DNA of 64,000 bases from CADEED01 sp035995425 (GTDB lineage Bacteria; Pseudomonadota; Gammaproteobacteria; Steroidobacterales; Steroidobacteraceae): contig DASYKM010000095.1 in the NCBI GenBank assembly GCA_035995425.1, positions 6,372 to 70,371 of the forward strand, written 5' to 3'. Made by a program: the position numbers and the translations under genes. The notes beneath the pieces are model-generated. The model saw only the letters and a list, made by a program, of their open reading frames with translations, did not search any database and was not told the DNA's origin. Shown piece by piece: positions 8,913 to 17,277 of this stretch (positions are counted from its first letter, which is position 1; every line of letters begins with the position of its first letter).

Positions 8913-9660
8913 ACACGGCGAAGTCCTGTCCACGGTTCGGCGTCCTGACGCCGCCGTTCGACCAGTGTCGCGCGGAGACCTCGAAGGTCGCGGGAAAACC
9001 TTCTGCGTGGAAGCGCAGACCGAGCTGCGAAGAAAAATTCCAGTGCGTCACGCTCAGGATGTCCTGCTCGGTCTTGTACGACACTCCGAACCCGAAGAAC
9101 GCGCGCAGCGGACCGCGCTCCACCAGCTGAAAGCGGCGCGACAGCGACGCAGCCCAATACGGATGGGCGATCAGTTGTTCGGTGTGCTCCTGGTTGTCGG
9201 AAGACAGCTGCGAGCTCGCGAAACGAAACACGCCGAGTTCCCAGCGGCTGCGATCCCAGGTGACCGTCATCGGGATCACGACGCCAGCGGTGTTCTCGAA
9301 CGAGTGATACGTGCCGCCAACTCCAATATGGAACTCGCAGCTGCGGCAAACCTTGTACGCATCCTTGATCGGCCGTGACAGCCTGGCGGCCGGGCGTTCC
9401 GAAACATCCCAGGCCTCCTCGGAGAGCGCGATGCGTTCATCGATCGTTTCTGAATCCTCGATGCGCAGGGTTTCTTCGGGCCACTGTGGCGGCGATACCG
9501 GTTCGGTGGGATCGATGCCGGCCGGGGCCATTTCGCTCGGTAACAAGTCGAGCGGCGCGGCGGCCCAGCTCGAGACGGAGCCCGTCAAGAAAATGCCAGC
9601 GAGAAGCGCGCGGATTGCTCTCCTTCCCTTCCCTGCAGTGCGATCAGAATTCATGTTCAT
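8890..9660 (-). CDS. PagL-like lipid A 3-O-deacylase / outer-membrane beta-barrel
   Basis: A 256-residue exported protein with a signal peptide (about 1-34), a low-complexity acidic linker (35-90), and a C-terminal half of alternating amphipathic beta-strands ending in aromatic FTIRFDR, as outer-membrane barrels do. The segment ARHWSNGGVRTPNRGQDF (230-247) matches the H-x-S-N...P-N-x-G motif of PagL. H232 and S234 would be the catalytic pair; the acid expected 12 residues after the Ser is D246 where P. aeruginosa PagL has Glu. The known reaction removes the 3-O acyl chain of lipid A at the outer membrane. The long linker and two Cys (105, 108) before the barrel are unusual. Family call is by motif only. 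Confidence 0.6.
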   Translation of the reverse strand: MNMNSDRTAGKGRRAIRALLAGIFLTGSVSSWAAAPLDLLPSEMAPAGIDPTEPVSPPQWPEETLRIEDSETIDERIALSEEAWDVSERPAARLSRPIKDAYKVCRSCEFHIGVGGTYHSFENTAGVVIPMTVTWDRSRWELGVFRFASSQLSSDNQEHTEQLIAHPYWAASLSRRFQLVERGPLRAFFGFGVSYKTEQDILSVTHWNFSSQLGLRFHAEGFPATFEVSARHWSNGGVRTPNRGQDFAVFTIRFDR

Positions 9661-9955
9661 TTGAACGAATCTTCGTCGGTTTCGGATGCGCGCGAAATTG
9701 CTCGAAGGTGTTGGACGGGTATATCCAAAGAAAGGGTTACGACGTATCTCTTTTGGGGTAGACCGCTGTCGGTGCGAACGTTCGATACTTGTCAGCGCAG
9801 TTGAAGACCGCTCACTCGGCCTACCTATTTCGGCAGACGAGTTGCCCGGATAGAGAGCGAATCGGAAGTCGGCGACGACACTCGCTCACAAATTGGTGCA
9901 GGGTTCGCACGATGCGGCCGGTGTTGATAACGTTCACCACGAGTCACGAGACGCC
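9661..9955. other. Intergenic region between divergent genes, 295 bp
   Basis: Contains the 5' flanks of the PagL-like gene (minus) and the MBL-fold gene (plus), and is locally AT-richer than the flanking genes. A perfect 10-bp palindrome CGAACGTTCG lies at 9775-9784. An in-frame TTG at 9893 could extend the MBL gene by 21 residues, but the sequence there is not protein-like. No RNA gene recognised. Confidence 0.4.
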
Positions 9956-11062
9956 ATGAAATCCACCCGCCACTCGAACGAAGTTCGCCTGGAACGCATC
10001 GCAGCGTCACCGCGTTGGGATGGCACGCGCTTCCGCAACACGCATCCCGCACCGCGCGGCGAACCTGGTGTGGCCATGCCCTCGCTCAGTGATTTCTTGT
10101 GCGGCGGCGATCGCCGCGTCCCCGAAGGTCCCTTGCCTTCGCTGAGCCCACACGATGCGTGGACGCATCCGCCGCAGAGCGGTTTGCGGGCAACCTGGTT
10201 GGGGCATTCGACGGTGTTGATAGAAATCGACGGCTGGCGGGTACTCACCGACCCGGTGTGGGGCCCGCGCGCCTCGCCGTCGCGGTTCATTGGCCCGAAG
10301 CGCTTCCAGCCGGTTCCGGTGACGCTGCGCGAACTGCCGCCGCTCGATGCGGTGATCGTGTCGCACGACCATTACGATCACCTCGACTACACCACCATGC
10401 GGAAGATGCGCCGGCTCGCGGTGCCCATCGTCACCTCACTTGGCGTGGGCACGCACCTCGAAGCCTTCGGCATTGCCCCCGAACGCATCGTCGAGCTCGA
10501 CTGGTGGGAATCGCACCGCATCCCTGACACCGGCCTCACGCTCCATGCCGCTCCCTCTCAACACTTCTCGGGCCGCGGACTCAAGGACGGCAACCGGACC
10601 GCATGGTCGTCGTTCGTCATCGAGTCGCCGCGTCACAAGGTGTTCTTCAGCGGCGATACCGGCCTCACGGCCGAATTCGTCGACATCCGCAGCCGGCTCG
10701 GGCCATTCGATCTCGTCATGCTCGAGGTGGGCGCGTTTCATCCGGCCTGGGGCAATATCCACCTCGGGCCGCAGAACGCGCTGGCCGCGCACGCCTTGCT
10801 GGGCGGCGGACCGTTCCTGCCTATCCACTGGGGCACGTTCAACCTGGCGTTGCACGCCTGGGACGATCCGGTGGAGACACTGCTGCAACTGGCGCCGAAA
10901 ACCGGCGCGCAACTGGTGATGCCGCGGCTTGGCGAAGCAGTCGAGCCTGCCGAGCAACGCCGTCTGGAAACCTGGTGGCGCGGCGTCGATGCGGGCGCCG
11001 GCCGCAAGAGCATTGCGCCTGCCACGCGCATGCCCAAGGCCATGCCCTTTCCACCGGACTAG
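9956..11062 (+). CDS. MBL-fold metal-dependent hydrolase (UlaG/NAPE-PLD-like)
   Basis: A 368-residue soluble protein of the metallo-beta-lactamase fold. The metal site SHDHYDHLD has H137, H139, D141 and H142. An earlier WLGHSTVLIEIDG and LTDPVWGPRASP, and later FFSGDTGL and PIHWGTFNL, are the conserved strands of the UlaG / N-acyl-phosphatidylethanolamine phospholipase D-like branch. No signal peptide, so probably cytoplasmic. The precise substrate (phosphodiester or lactone) cannot be read from the sequence. I chose the ATG at 9956; the ribosome site is weak. The gene converges on a pirin gene across a short tandem repeat. Confidence 0.85.
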   Translation: MKSTRHSNEVRLERIAASPRWDGTRFRNTHPAPRGEPGVAMPSLSDFLCGGDRRVPEGPLPSLSPHDAWTHPPQSGLRATWLGHSTVLIEIDGWRVLTDPVWGPRASPSRFIGPKRFQPVPVTLRELPPLDAVIVSHDHYDHLDYTTMRKMRRLAVPIVTSLGVGTHLEAFGIAPERIVELDWWESHRIPDTGLTLHAAPSQHFSGRGLKDGNRTAWSSFVIESPRHKVFFSGDTGLTAEFVDIRSRLGPFDLVMLEVGAFHPAWGNIHLGPQNALAAHALLGGGPFLPIHWGTFNLALHAWDDPVETLLQLAPKTGAQLVMPRLGEAVEPAEQRRLETWWRGVDAGAGRKSIAPATRMPKAMPFPPD

Positions 11063-11110
11063 CTACGCTCGCCAGCTGCGCTCGCTATCTACGCTTGCTA
11101 TCTACCCTGG
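11061..11110. repeat. Degenerate 13-bp tandem repeat, about 3.8 units
   Basis: Units at 11061-11073, 11074-11086, 11087-11099 and a partial one at 11100-11110 follow the consensus A(G/T)CTACGCT(C/T)GC(C/T). The array begins within the stop codon of the MBL-fold gene and runs into the stop of the convergent pirin gene, filling the whole gap between them. Confidence 0.6.
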
Positions 11111-11803
11111 CAGGTCGAACACCAGGATTTCCGCCCTGCCGCCGCGCGCGATGTCGACCCGCGACTCCTCGGTGAGCTTGAGCGCGTCGCCGGCATTGAG
11201 CTCCACGTCGTTGACGTGCACGGAGCCGCGCGCCACGTGGACGTAGGCGCGCCGCCCGTCGGCGAGCTCGAGGCTGGCGCTCTCGGCTCCGTCGAACAAT
11301 CCGCTGTAGACCCGCGCATCCTGGTGAATCCGCACCGATCCGGCTTCGCCGTTCGCCGACGCAATCAGCCGCAGGCGCCCGCGCTTCTCGGCCGGATCGA
11401 AGTGTTTTTCTTCGTAGCTGGGTGGAATTCCCGTGACGTCCGGCTGTATCCAGATCTGCAGGAAGTGCACAGGGTCTGTTTGCGATGCATTGAATTCACC
11501 ATGCCGCACGCCGCTGCCGGCGCTCATGCGCTGCACATCGCCTGGACGGATCGTGGACCCCGTCCCGATCGAATCTTGGTGCGCGAGCTCGCCTTCGAGC
11601 ACGTAGCTGATGATTTCCATGTCGCGGTGGGCGTGCGTACCGAAACCCTTGCCCGGAGCCACGCGGTCTTCATTGAGCACGCGCAACGGCCCGAATTGAA
11701 CTTGGTCGTCGTCGAAATAGTCTGCAAACGAGAAGCTGTGGTACGAGTCGAGCCAGCCGTGATTGGCGTGGCCGCGGTCTTCACTGCGTCGGGTGACTTT
11801 CAT
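11102..11803 (-). CDS. Pirin family protein (YhhW-type bicupin)
   Basis: A 233-residue bicupin. From the chosen start (MKVTRRSEDRGHANHGWLDS) the family signature runs through HSFSFADYFDD, FGTHAHRDMEIISYVLEGE and MSAGSGVRHGEFN, with the metal-binding His residues in H-A-H-R-D-M-E and the later R-H-G-E. The second cupin carries YVHVARGSVHVNDVEL. E. coli YhhW is a quercetin 2,3-dioxygenase in vitro; the true role is usually unknown. It is cytoplasmic (no signal). The gene is divergent from gnd with only 36 bp between start codons, so both probably use one control region. A longer frame upstream overlaps gnd and was rejected. Confidence 0.9.
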   Translation of the reverse strand: MKVTRRSEDRGHANHGWLDSYHSFSFADYFDDDQVQFGPLRVLNEDRVAPGKGFGTHAHRDMEIISYVLEGELAHQDSIGTGSTIRPGDVQRMSAGSGVRHGEFNASQTDPVHFLQIWIQPDVTGIPPSYEEKHFDPAEKRGRLRLIASANGEAGSVRIHQDARVYSGLFDGAESASLELADGRRAYVHVARGSVHVNDVELNAGDALKLTEESRVDIARGGRAEILVFDLPG

Positions 11804-11839
11804 GGGAATACACTGTAGCGAATTCACCGAGAGACACAC

Positions 11840-12856
11840 ATGAAAGAAATTGGTTTCATTGGCCTGGGCCGCATGGGCGCGAACATGGTGCGGCGCCTCG
11901 CTGGCGCCGGAATTCATTGCGTCGCCTTCGACGCCAACCTGGTGACGGTCCAGGCGTTGGCTGCCGAGGGCGGCGGAAAAATTACCGGCAGCGCGTCGCT
12001 CCGGGAGTTCGTGGCAGCGCTCGAGGCGCCGCGGGTCATCTGGCTCATGCTGCCGGCGGCGGTCGTCGACCAGGAGATCGCCAACCTCCGGCCGTTGCTG
12101 ACGCCGGGTGACGTGGTGATCGACGGCGGGAATTCCTACTACCGCGACGACCTGCGCCGCGGTGCGGAACTCAAGACCACCGGTATCCACTACCTCGACG
12201 TCGGCGTCAGCGGCGGCATCGCCGGCGGCGAAAACGGCTATTGCCTCATGGTCGGCGGCGAGAAGTCCGTGGCGGACACTCTCGAGCCGCTGTTTGCCGC
12301 GCTCGCAACCGGCGGCGATGGTGCTAACAACCCTGCCGCCGCGGCTGGCACGGCCGCGCGCGGCTACCTGTACTGCGGCGCCTATGGCGCCGGCCACTTC
12401 GTGAAGATGGTGCACAACGGCATCGAGTACGGCGTCATGGCGGCCTACGCGGAAGGGTTCAACATCCTGCGCAATGCCAACATCGGCATGCGGCCGCGTG
12501 AGAAGGATGCCGAGACCACGCCGCTCTCACATCCCGAGCACTACGCCTATGACTTCGACGTCGCGCAGATCGCCGAAGTCTGGCGCCACGGCAGCGTCGT
12601 CCGCTCCTGGTTGCTGGATCTCACCGCCGCGGCGCTCGCGGACGATGCCGGCCTGACCGCATTCGCCGGCCGGGTCTCCGATTCCGGCGAAGGCCGCTGG
12701 ACCGTGGCGGCGGCGGTAGACGAAGGTGTGCCCGCGCCGGTCATCACCGCCGCGTTGTACAGCCGCTTCGAGTCACGCGGAAACGCGGACTATGGCGATC
12801 GCCTGCTGTCGGCGATGCGCAAGCAGTTTGGCGGCCACGTGGAAAAGAAAGGCTGA
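11840..12856 (+). CDS. gnd: 6-phosphogluconate dehydrogenase, decarboxylating
   Basis: A 338-residue enzyme converting 6-phosphogluconate to ribulose-5-phosphate plus CO2 in the oxidative pentose phosphate pathway. The N-terminal Rossmann domain begins MKEIGFIGLGRMGANM; IDGGNSYYRDD and the catalytic segment HFVKMVHNGIEYG (Lys and His-Asn) are intact. The length matches the short bacterial form rather than the 468-residue E. coli type. In this branch NAD+ is often preferred; that is a family inference. The next gene follows after four bases, suggesting co-transcription, although that product is an unrelated exported zincin. Confidence 0.95.
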   Translation: MKEIGFIGLGRMGANMVRRLAGAGIHCVAFDANLVTVQALAAEGGGKITGSASLREFVAALEAPRVIWLMLPAAVVDQEIANLRPLLTPGDVVIDGGNSYYRDDLRRGAELKTTGIHYLDVGVSGGIAGGENGYCLMVGGEKSVADTLEPLFAALATGGDGANNPAAAAGTAARGYLYCGAYGAGHFVKMVHNGIEYGVMAAYAEGFNILRNANIGMRPREKDAETTPLSHPEHYAYDFDVAQIAEVWRHGSVVRSWLLDLTAAALADDAGLTAFAGRVSDSGEGRWTVAAAVDEGVPAPVITAALYSRFESRGNADYGDRLLSAMRKQFGGHVEKKG

Positions 12857-12860
12857 TTCG

Positions 12861-13745
12861 ATGACACGGGCGATGGCCTGCGTCCTGTTCGCCACGGCGG
12901 CGGCATCGCCCGCAACCACCGTGCCGCGCGCCGCCGTGAACGAAGTGCGGGCGCCACCCGCTACGCTCGCTCTCGATCCGTTCTATCAAAAGTACGTCGA
13001 CGCGGGCGGTATCCCGATAACCACGTCGGCGCGTGTCCCCGACAGCGCGCTGTTCGTCGCGCGCGACATCGTCCTGGCCATGCTTGCCGGGCGCCCGGAC
13101 CTGCGTGCGGTGCTCGTCGCTGCGCATACGCGCGTGGGAATCATGGCGATCGACGAGATGACCACCGACCTGCCGGAGCAGCGCGACTGGAAGAAGCCCG
13201 TGCTCACCGACCAGCGGCTCACTGCATGCGAAAAGAAGGGCTACGCGGACATCGCCCGCATGACGGATCGCGAATACTGGAACATGCGCACCCGCGGCAT
13301 GGGCGGGACGTACACGACCGGCGCCGCCGAAAACATTCTCGGCGTGCCCGGCACTCGCTACTTCGGCGAAAACATTCTCGTGCACGAGTTTTCGCACAGC
13401 ATTCTCAACGCCCTCCGGACTGCCGATGCCGCGCTCTACGCGCGCGTGGAGCGCGCTTATGCCGACGCGCTGGCGCGCGGCCTGTGGACGGGACACTACG
13501 CAACCACGACCGTGGACGAATACTGGGCGGAAGGAACCCAGTTCTGGTTCAACTCAAACATGGCCTACCGCACCGACCGCATCACGATCGTATCCGCGGA
13601 CGATCTGCACGCGCACGACCCGGCCTTGTACGCAGTGCTCGAGGAAGTTTATCGAGCCAGCCATCACATCGGCGCCGATGTGTTCTACAACCATCCGGCG
13701 CGAATGAATTCGCCGATCATCAGTACGGCAAAGAGCGGCTGTTAG
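12861..13745 (+). CDS. Exported HExxH zincin-like protein
   Basis: A 294-residue protein with a short signal peptide (MTRAMACVLFATAAAS). The start at 12861 follows the gnd stop by four bases; longer in-frame starts lie inside gnd. A zinc motif ILVHEFSHSIL has H175, E176 and H179. The third ligand is probably E220 or E224 in TTVDEYWAEGTQFWF, the arrangement of gluzincins and of the anthrax lethal factor C-terminal-like (ATLF) fold. The preceding G-M-G-G-T-Y block with two N-I-L-G/N-I-L-V segments is conserved in fungal and bacterial relatives as I remember them. Peptidase activity is likely but unproven; the partner is unknown. Confidence 0.65.
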   Translation: MTRAMACVLFATAAASPATTVPRAAVNEVRAPPATLALDPFYQKYVDAGGIPITTSARVPDSALFVARDIVLAMLAGRPDLRAVLVAAHTRVGIMAIDEMTTDLPEQRDWKKPVLTDQRLTACEKKGYADIARMTDREYWNMRTRGMGGTYTTGAAENILGVPGTRYFGENILVHEFSHSILNALRTADAALYARVERAYADALARGLWTGHYATTTVDEYWAEGTQFWFNSNMAYRTDRITIVSADDLHAHDPALYAVLEEVYRASHHIGADVFYNHPARMNSPIISTAKSGC

Positions 13746-13760
13746 GCAGCCGTCGGGGCG

Positions 13761-14261
13761 TCAGCCGTATTCGCGCACCATCGCCGAGATTTCGCGCATG
13801 AAGTCGCCCGAACGCACGCCGCCGCCGCCCGAGACGAACGGCTCGCGATACCAGGGCCAGCGATATTGCACACTGCGTTGCGGGCGATCGCCACGCAGCA
13901 GCGTGAACTGGCGCGTGGAAAATCCGCGGCGGATGGTCGTGTCGATGCCCTCGCTCTTCACCGAATACACCGCGCCATCGACCAGCACGAACAACCCGGA
14001 TTTGTAGTTAGGCTGCGCGTCGAACCGTTCGCGCGAGGCGGCGAAGTACGCGGCGAAAACCGGGCCATCGACCGACTGAATGTGGCTGCCCACCCCCAGG
14101 ACATGCGCGACGTTGCGCGGCTCGGCCATGGGCTCTACTTCGGCGCGTGCGGCATCGATGAGCAGGCTGTAGTACGTGCTCGCCGCGGCCTCACCGGCCT
14201 GAAATCCCTTTACACAAACGCGCCCGGAATCGGGAAGTCGACCGGTGTCATTTACGAACAT
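13761..14261 (-). CDS. Hypothetical protein, 166 aa
   Basis: I do not recognise this protein. It has no signal peptide or membrane segment. The sequence is ordinary in composition, with segments YYSLLIDAARAEVEP, GLFVLVDGAVYSVKSEGID and VQYRWPWYREPFVSGGGG, which suggest a small alpha/beta or beta-rich fold. A glycine run (GGGG) and an amphipathic C-terminal helix (DFMREISAMVREYG) close it. The gene converges on the zincin gene with 15 bp between stops. The likely ribosome site AGGGGA is embedded in a GGGG/CCCC hairpin ending at the ATG. Codon use matches its neighbours, so it is probably real. Confidence 0.6.
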   Translation of the reverse strand: MFVNDTGRLPDSGRVCVKGFQAGEAAASTYYSLLIDAARAEVEPMAEPRNVAHVLGVGSHIQSVDGPVFAAYFAASRERFDAQPNYKSGLFVLVDGAVYSVKSEGIDTTIRRGFSTRQFTLLRGDRPQRSVQYRWPWYREPFVSGGGGVRSGDFMREISAMVREYG

Positions 14262-14533
14262 GGGGGCTTAGTCCCCTGCTCACCCGGAAAAGTTTTCCGC
14301 AATGCAGAATTATTGTCCCGGCAGTGGCCACGAGACAATAACCCCGAAGCCGCATTCCCTTCGATTGTGCAATTCGCTATCGCGGGGAGTGTGAGACTCA
14401 AACCAATGTGGCCGGTATCCGGCGCGAAGTCCCGTTGTTGCCGGGAATCGGGGATTCCCGGGCCGTCTCGTACTGCCGCCAGCCACCTGACGTCGTGTCC
14501 AAGGCCTGACTGGCCGTCCACGCCCGGACAGAA
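14262..14533. other. Intergenic stretch, 272 bp, with hairpin over a ribosome site
   Basis: This lies between the unknown 166-residue gene and the FAD oxidoreductase gene, both on the minus strand. Bases 14263-14276 hold GGGG-CTTAGT-CCCC, whose transcript would pair the AGGGGA ribosome site with the C-run directly before the ATG at 14261. Nothing else is evident; there are no ORFs of coding character. Confidence 0.35.
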
Positions 14534-15814
14534 CTAACTTCCGGCCACTCCGCGCTGCCGGCCCGCGTGAAGAGCTGTCCCCAGCCTCCCGAATCCGAAG
14601 ACGTCGTCGAGCGCATGCGGACGACCATCGATCCCGGCGCGGATCATGTCGCCGGCGTGCACGCTGTAGGTGATGCCATTGCCGCCATAGCACAGCGCAA
14701 ACTGCAGCCGCGAACTCATGCCGGGCACGCGGCCGATGTACGGCAGCCCGTCGGCGGTCTCGGCGAAACTGCCGGCCCAGGCATACGCCACCGGCGGCAG
14801 ATCCGTTCCAAACAAGTCCTGGTACTGATCCGCGAGTTTTCTGACTTGTCGCGGCAATAGGAGGTCGCGCGCCGCGCCATTCTTGAATGGCAGGTCGGCG
14901 CCGCCAACCAGCAGGCGGCCATCGGGAGTGCTTCGCAGGTAGAGATACGGACGATTGCTTTCCCAGACCAGCGGCAGGTTCGCCAGCCACTCCCGGTTCG
15001 GCAGCGGCTCGGTCACCAGTGCGAATGTGTTGTGGATGTCAGCGATACCAGGCGGCAGGAAATCGAGCGATTCGTAGCCGCCGCAAACTACCGCGTGTGC
15101 GGCGGTGACGACGCTTCCGCCGGCGGTGAGCATCCGCAGCCTGTCGGCGTCCTCTTCTATGCCGGTGATCCGGGTGCGCGCGAAAATGCGCACGCCGTGA
15201 CGCGCGTTCGCGGCGAACAGAGCTCGCGTCAATCGGAACGGATCCACCTGCGCGCCGAGTGCCGACTGTATCGCGCCGGGTCGCTGGCAGCCGAAGCGTT
15301 GTCGCAACGTGTCGCCGTCCAGCCACTCGCACCGCAGGCCAATGTCGCGCCGCGCGGCCAGCTCGGCGCGCAGCACCGGCACCGCGTTGTCATCAGCCGC
15401 CAGATACAGGCTCGGCCGGCGCTCGTAACCGGCCGGCGGCAACAATTCCGGAAATCGCGCTTCCAGTCGCGCAAAGCTCTCCGCGCATGCGCGATACGCG
15501 CGCATGGCGGATTCCGCACCTAGCATCCGCGTGAGCTCGATGAGGTGCGTGTCGATTTCGTATTGAAGCAGTGCGGTGGAAGCCGAGGTGCTTCCCAGCG
15601 CGACGTCACGCGCATCCAGAACCACGATGCGCTTGCCCGTGGCGATCAGTGCATCCGCGACCAAGGCGGAGGTGATCCCCGCGCCAACGATGGCAACGTC
15701 ACAGTCTGTGGATTCGGTAAGCTCGCTGCCGGCATCGCCGATGCCGTTGCGCAGCAGCCAGTAGGCCTCGCTGGTGCGCACCGCATGCGCGGAATTCTTC
15801 CTGAATGGCCACAT
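14534..15814 (-). CDS. FAD-dependent oxidoreductase (DAO family)
   Basis: A 426-residue flavoprotein of the D-amino-acid/glycine oxidase family. The dinucleotide-binding motif CDVAIVGAGITSALVA (about 39-54) is followed by I-V-V-L-D-A-R-D and GSTSASTALLQYEID, the region contacting FAD. Near the end, YAWAGSFAETADGLPYIGRV and YGGNGITYSVHAGDMI form the C-terminal FAD-binding strand. The family oxidises amine substrates such as amino acids, sarcosine or polyamines; the substrate here cannot be named. Unlike some relatives it has no C-terminal Rieske domain. There is no signal peptide. A terminator on the same strand just upstream isolates it from the OmpA-type operon. Confidence 0.85.
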   Translation of the reverse strand: MWPFRKNSAHAVRTSEAYWLLRNGIGDAGSELTESTDCDVAIVGAGITSALVADALIATGKRIVVLDARDVALGSTSASTALLQYEIDTHLIELTRMLGAESAMRAYRACAESFARLEARFPELLPPAGYERRPSLYLAADDNAVPVLRAELAARRDIGLRCEWLDGDTLRQRFGCQRPGAIQSALGAQVDPFRLTRALFAANARHGVRIFARTRITGIEEDADRLRMLTAGGSVVTAAHAVVCGGYESLDFLPPGIADIHNTFALVTEPLPNREWLANLPLVWESNRPYLYLRSTPDGRLLVGGADLPFKNGAARDLLLPRQVRKLADQYQDLFGTDLPPVAYAWAGSFAETADGLPYIGRVPGMSSRLQFALCYGGNGITYSVHAGDMIRAGIDGRPHALDDVFGFGRLGTALHAGRQRGVAGS

Positions 15815-15851
15815 GCAGGCAGCTTAGGAGCTGCCCAGGCCCGCCCATGTA

Positions 15852-15898
15852 AGAAAAAGCCCGGGATGAGCCGCTGCAATGCGACTCAAACCGGGCTT
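15852..15898 (-). terminator. Rho-independent terminator of the OmpA/DUF4398 operon
   Basis: On the minus strand an AAGCCCGG arm pairs with CCGGGCTT, with an inner TGAG/CTCA pairing in the loop, and is followed by a TTTTT run (complement of 15854-15858). It starts a few bases after the stop of the OmpA-family lipoprotein gene at 15906. Confidence 0.85.
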
Positions 15899-15905
15899 CG
15901 ATTCG

Positions 15906-16763
15906 TTACTCGATCGGACTGATCACGACTTCCACGCGTCGGTTCTGCTGGCGGCCCGCGGCCGACTCATTGTCCGCGACCGGCGAGTTCTCGCCCCGTC
16001 CCGAGGTGCTGAGCCGGGCTGAGCCCACGCCCTGCCCGACCAGGTAGCCCTTCACCGCGTCCGCGCGACGTTGTGACAGCGACTGGTTCATCTCTTCACT
16101 GCCCATGCTGTCGGTGAAGCCCTCGATGGACGCCGTTCGCTTGGGATATTCATTCATGAACGCAGTGAGCCGATCCAGGTTCGCCGTGGCGCCGGACTTG
16201 ATCTCCGATTTTCCGGTGGCAAACAGCGTGTCACCCAGCGTCAGCACCAGACCGCGATCCGTCGGCTTCGCCTGCAGGATCTCCAGCTGGCGTTGCAGCT
16301 CGGCGGCCTGCTGCTCCGACGCGTTCGCCGCGAGCTTCTGCTCGGCACTCTCGGCCCTGGCGTTCGCGGCGTCCGACTTGGCAACGTCGACTTCGCGAGT
16401 ACGCGAATCGAGACGCGCCTTCTCACTCAGCTGGTTCAACGCGGTACGCGATTCCTCCGCCGAACGCGTTTCCGCGAGCGCGCGCGCCGTGTCGACCTTG
16501 CGATCCGCGAGGTACACGCGATGCGCGGCCAACACCAGATCCTTCTGTGAAATTTCGGCTTCGCGCACGGCGACTTCGGCGTCCTTGATGGCCACCGGCG
16601 CGCGGTTAGCCAGAGCCGGCTCGCCCTGAAGCGCGGTGAGCTTGGCGCGCACCTGCTCGGAGCCGATGGGTTTTTCGGGCGTGGAGGCACAACCCGCGAA
16701 CAGGACGGCGGCGACGGCCGCGCCGATCAGCGCGCGGGCGAATGGGTAGTTAGTGATGTTCAT
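15906..16763 (-). CDS. OmpA-family lipoprotein with DUF4398-like region
   Basis: A 285-residue lipoprotein: the signal ends L-F-A-G-C with acylated C25. Residues 40-170 are a long alpha-helical, Ala/Glu-rich stretch resembling DUF4398 and likely a coiled coil. The C-terminal OmpA domain carries GDTLFATGKSEIKSGA, IEGFTDSMGSEEMNQSLSQR and the R-G-E-N-S-P-V-A-D-N plus NRRVEVVI block that binds peptidoglycan diaminopimelate. It therefore tethers the outer membrane to the cell wall. It follows the DUF4398 lipoprotein gene with an ATGA overlap, and both end at a clear terminator, so they are a two-gene operon with related helical domains. Confidence 0.9.
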   Translation of the reverse strand: MNITNYPFARALIGAAVAAVLFAGCASTPEKPIGSEQVRAKLTALQGEPALANRAPVAIKDAEVAVREAEISQKDLVLAAHRVYLADRKVDTARALAETRSAEESRTALNQLSEKARLDSRTREVDVAKSDAANARAESAEQKLAANASEQQAAELQRQLEILQAKPTDRGLVLTLGDTLFATGKSEIKSGATANLDRLTAFMNEYPKRTASIEGFTDSMGSEEMNQSLSQRRADAVKGYLVGQGVGSARLSTSGRGENSPVADNESAAGRQQNRRVEVVISPIE

Positions 16764-17164
16764 CGCGTACCTCCGGTCTTGCGCTGCATCTCTTCGACCA
16801 GGGTCGCCGTGCCGCGCTTGATCTCGTCATTCACGGCGGTTGCCTTGATGGCACCGGTTTTCGCCGCGGCCAGTTCGGCGTCGGCGCGCGATTCATCGGC
16901 GAACTGCTCGGCGACGACCATTTTCTTCTCGCTGACGGCCTGCTGGGCCGCGGATAGCTTGCTCCGAGCCTCACCGAGCTCGACGGCGGCGTGGGTGCCC
17001 GCATCGACACGTTCGGCATTGGCAATCGCCTGTTGGGCGGCCTGGAGGTTGGTGGCGGGGATGGGCGGCGTGCTGGCGCAGGCCGCGGCAAATACGAGCA
17101 AGGCCGGAACGGCGATGCGCAGGCGGCGCCTGGAAGCACGCGCTTTCTTGAATGAGGAATTCAT
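16760..17164 (-). CDS. DUF4398 lipoprotein
   Basis: A 134-residue predicted lipoprotein. After a basic N-terminus (K-K-A-R-A-S-R-R-R-L-R) the hydrophobic signal ends F-A-A-A-C with C29. The mature part is one long Ala-rich amphipathic helical region (NLQAAQQAIANAERVDAGTH and AVELGEARSKLSAAQQAV), the DUF4398 pattern. The same type of region is found in the downstream OmpA lipoprotein, so the pair may form a helical bundle in the periplasm; that is inference. It overlaps the downstream gene by four bases. It is the first gene of the operon; its promoter must lie in the roughly 110 bp before 17164. Confidence 0.85.
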   Translation of the reverse strand: MNSSFKKARASRRRLRIAVPALLVFAAACASTPPIPATNLQAAQQAIANAERVDAGTHAAVELGEARSKLSAAQQAVSEKKMVVAEQFADESRADAELAAAKTGAIKATAVNDEIKRGTATLVEEMQRKTGGTR

Positions 17165-17277
17165 TGAAGTTCTCTACTGATGACGATGGATGCCACCGAA
17201 GCGGAGCCCACCAGAGAACTAGAGTGTGGGCGCCGGGACTCCGCAGGTCGGTGCGGTAGAGTACATAAGCGGTCGGA

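Noticed and set aside
9775..9784. CGAACGTTCG palindrome resembling a LexA/SOS half-site, near a DNA repair gene
   Set aside because: It is upstream of the MBL-fold and PagL-like genes rather than udgX, and the form does not match the gammaproteobacterial LexA box; a 10-bp palindrome alone is weak evidence.
12726..12860. Upstream extension of the zincin frame into gnd
   Set aside because: The 45 extra residues overlap gnd fully and lack a signal peptide; the ATG at 12861 gives one.
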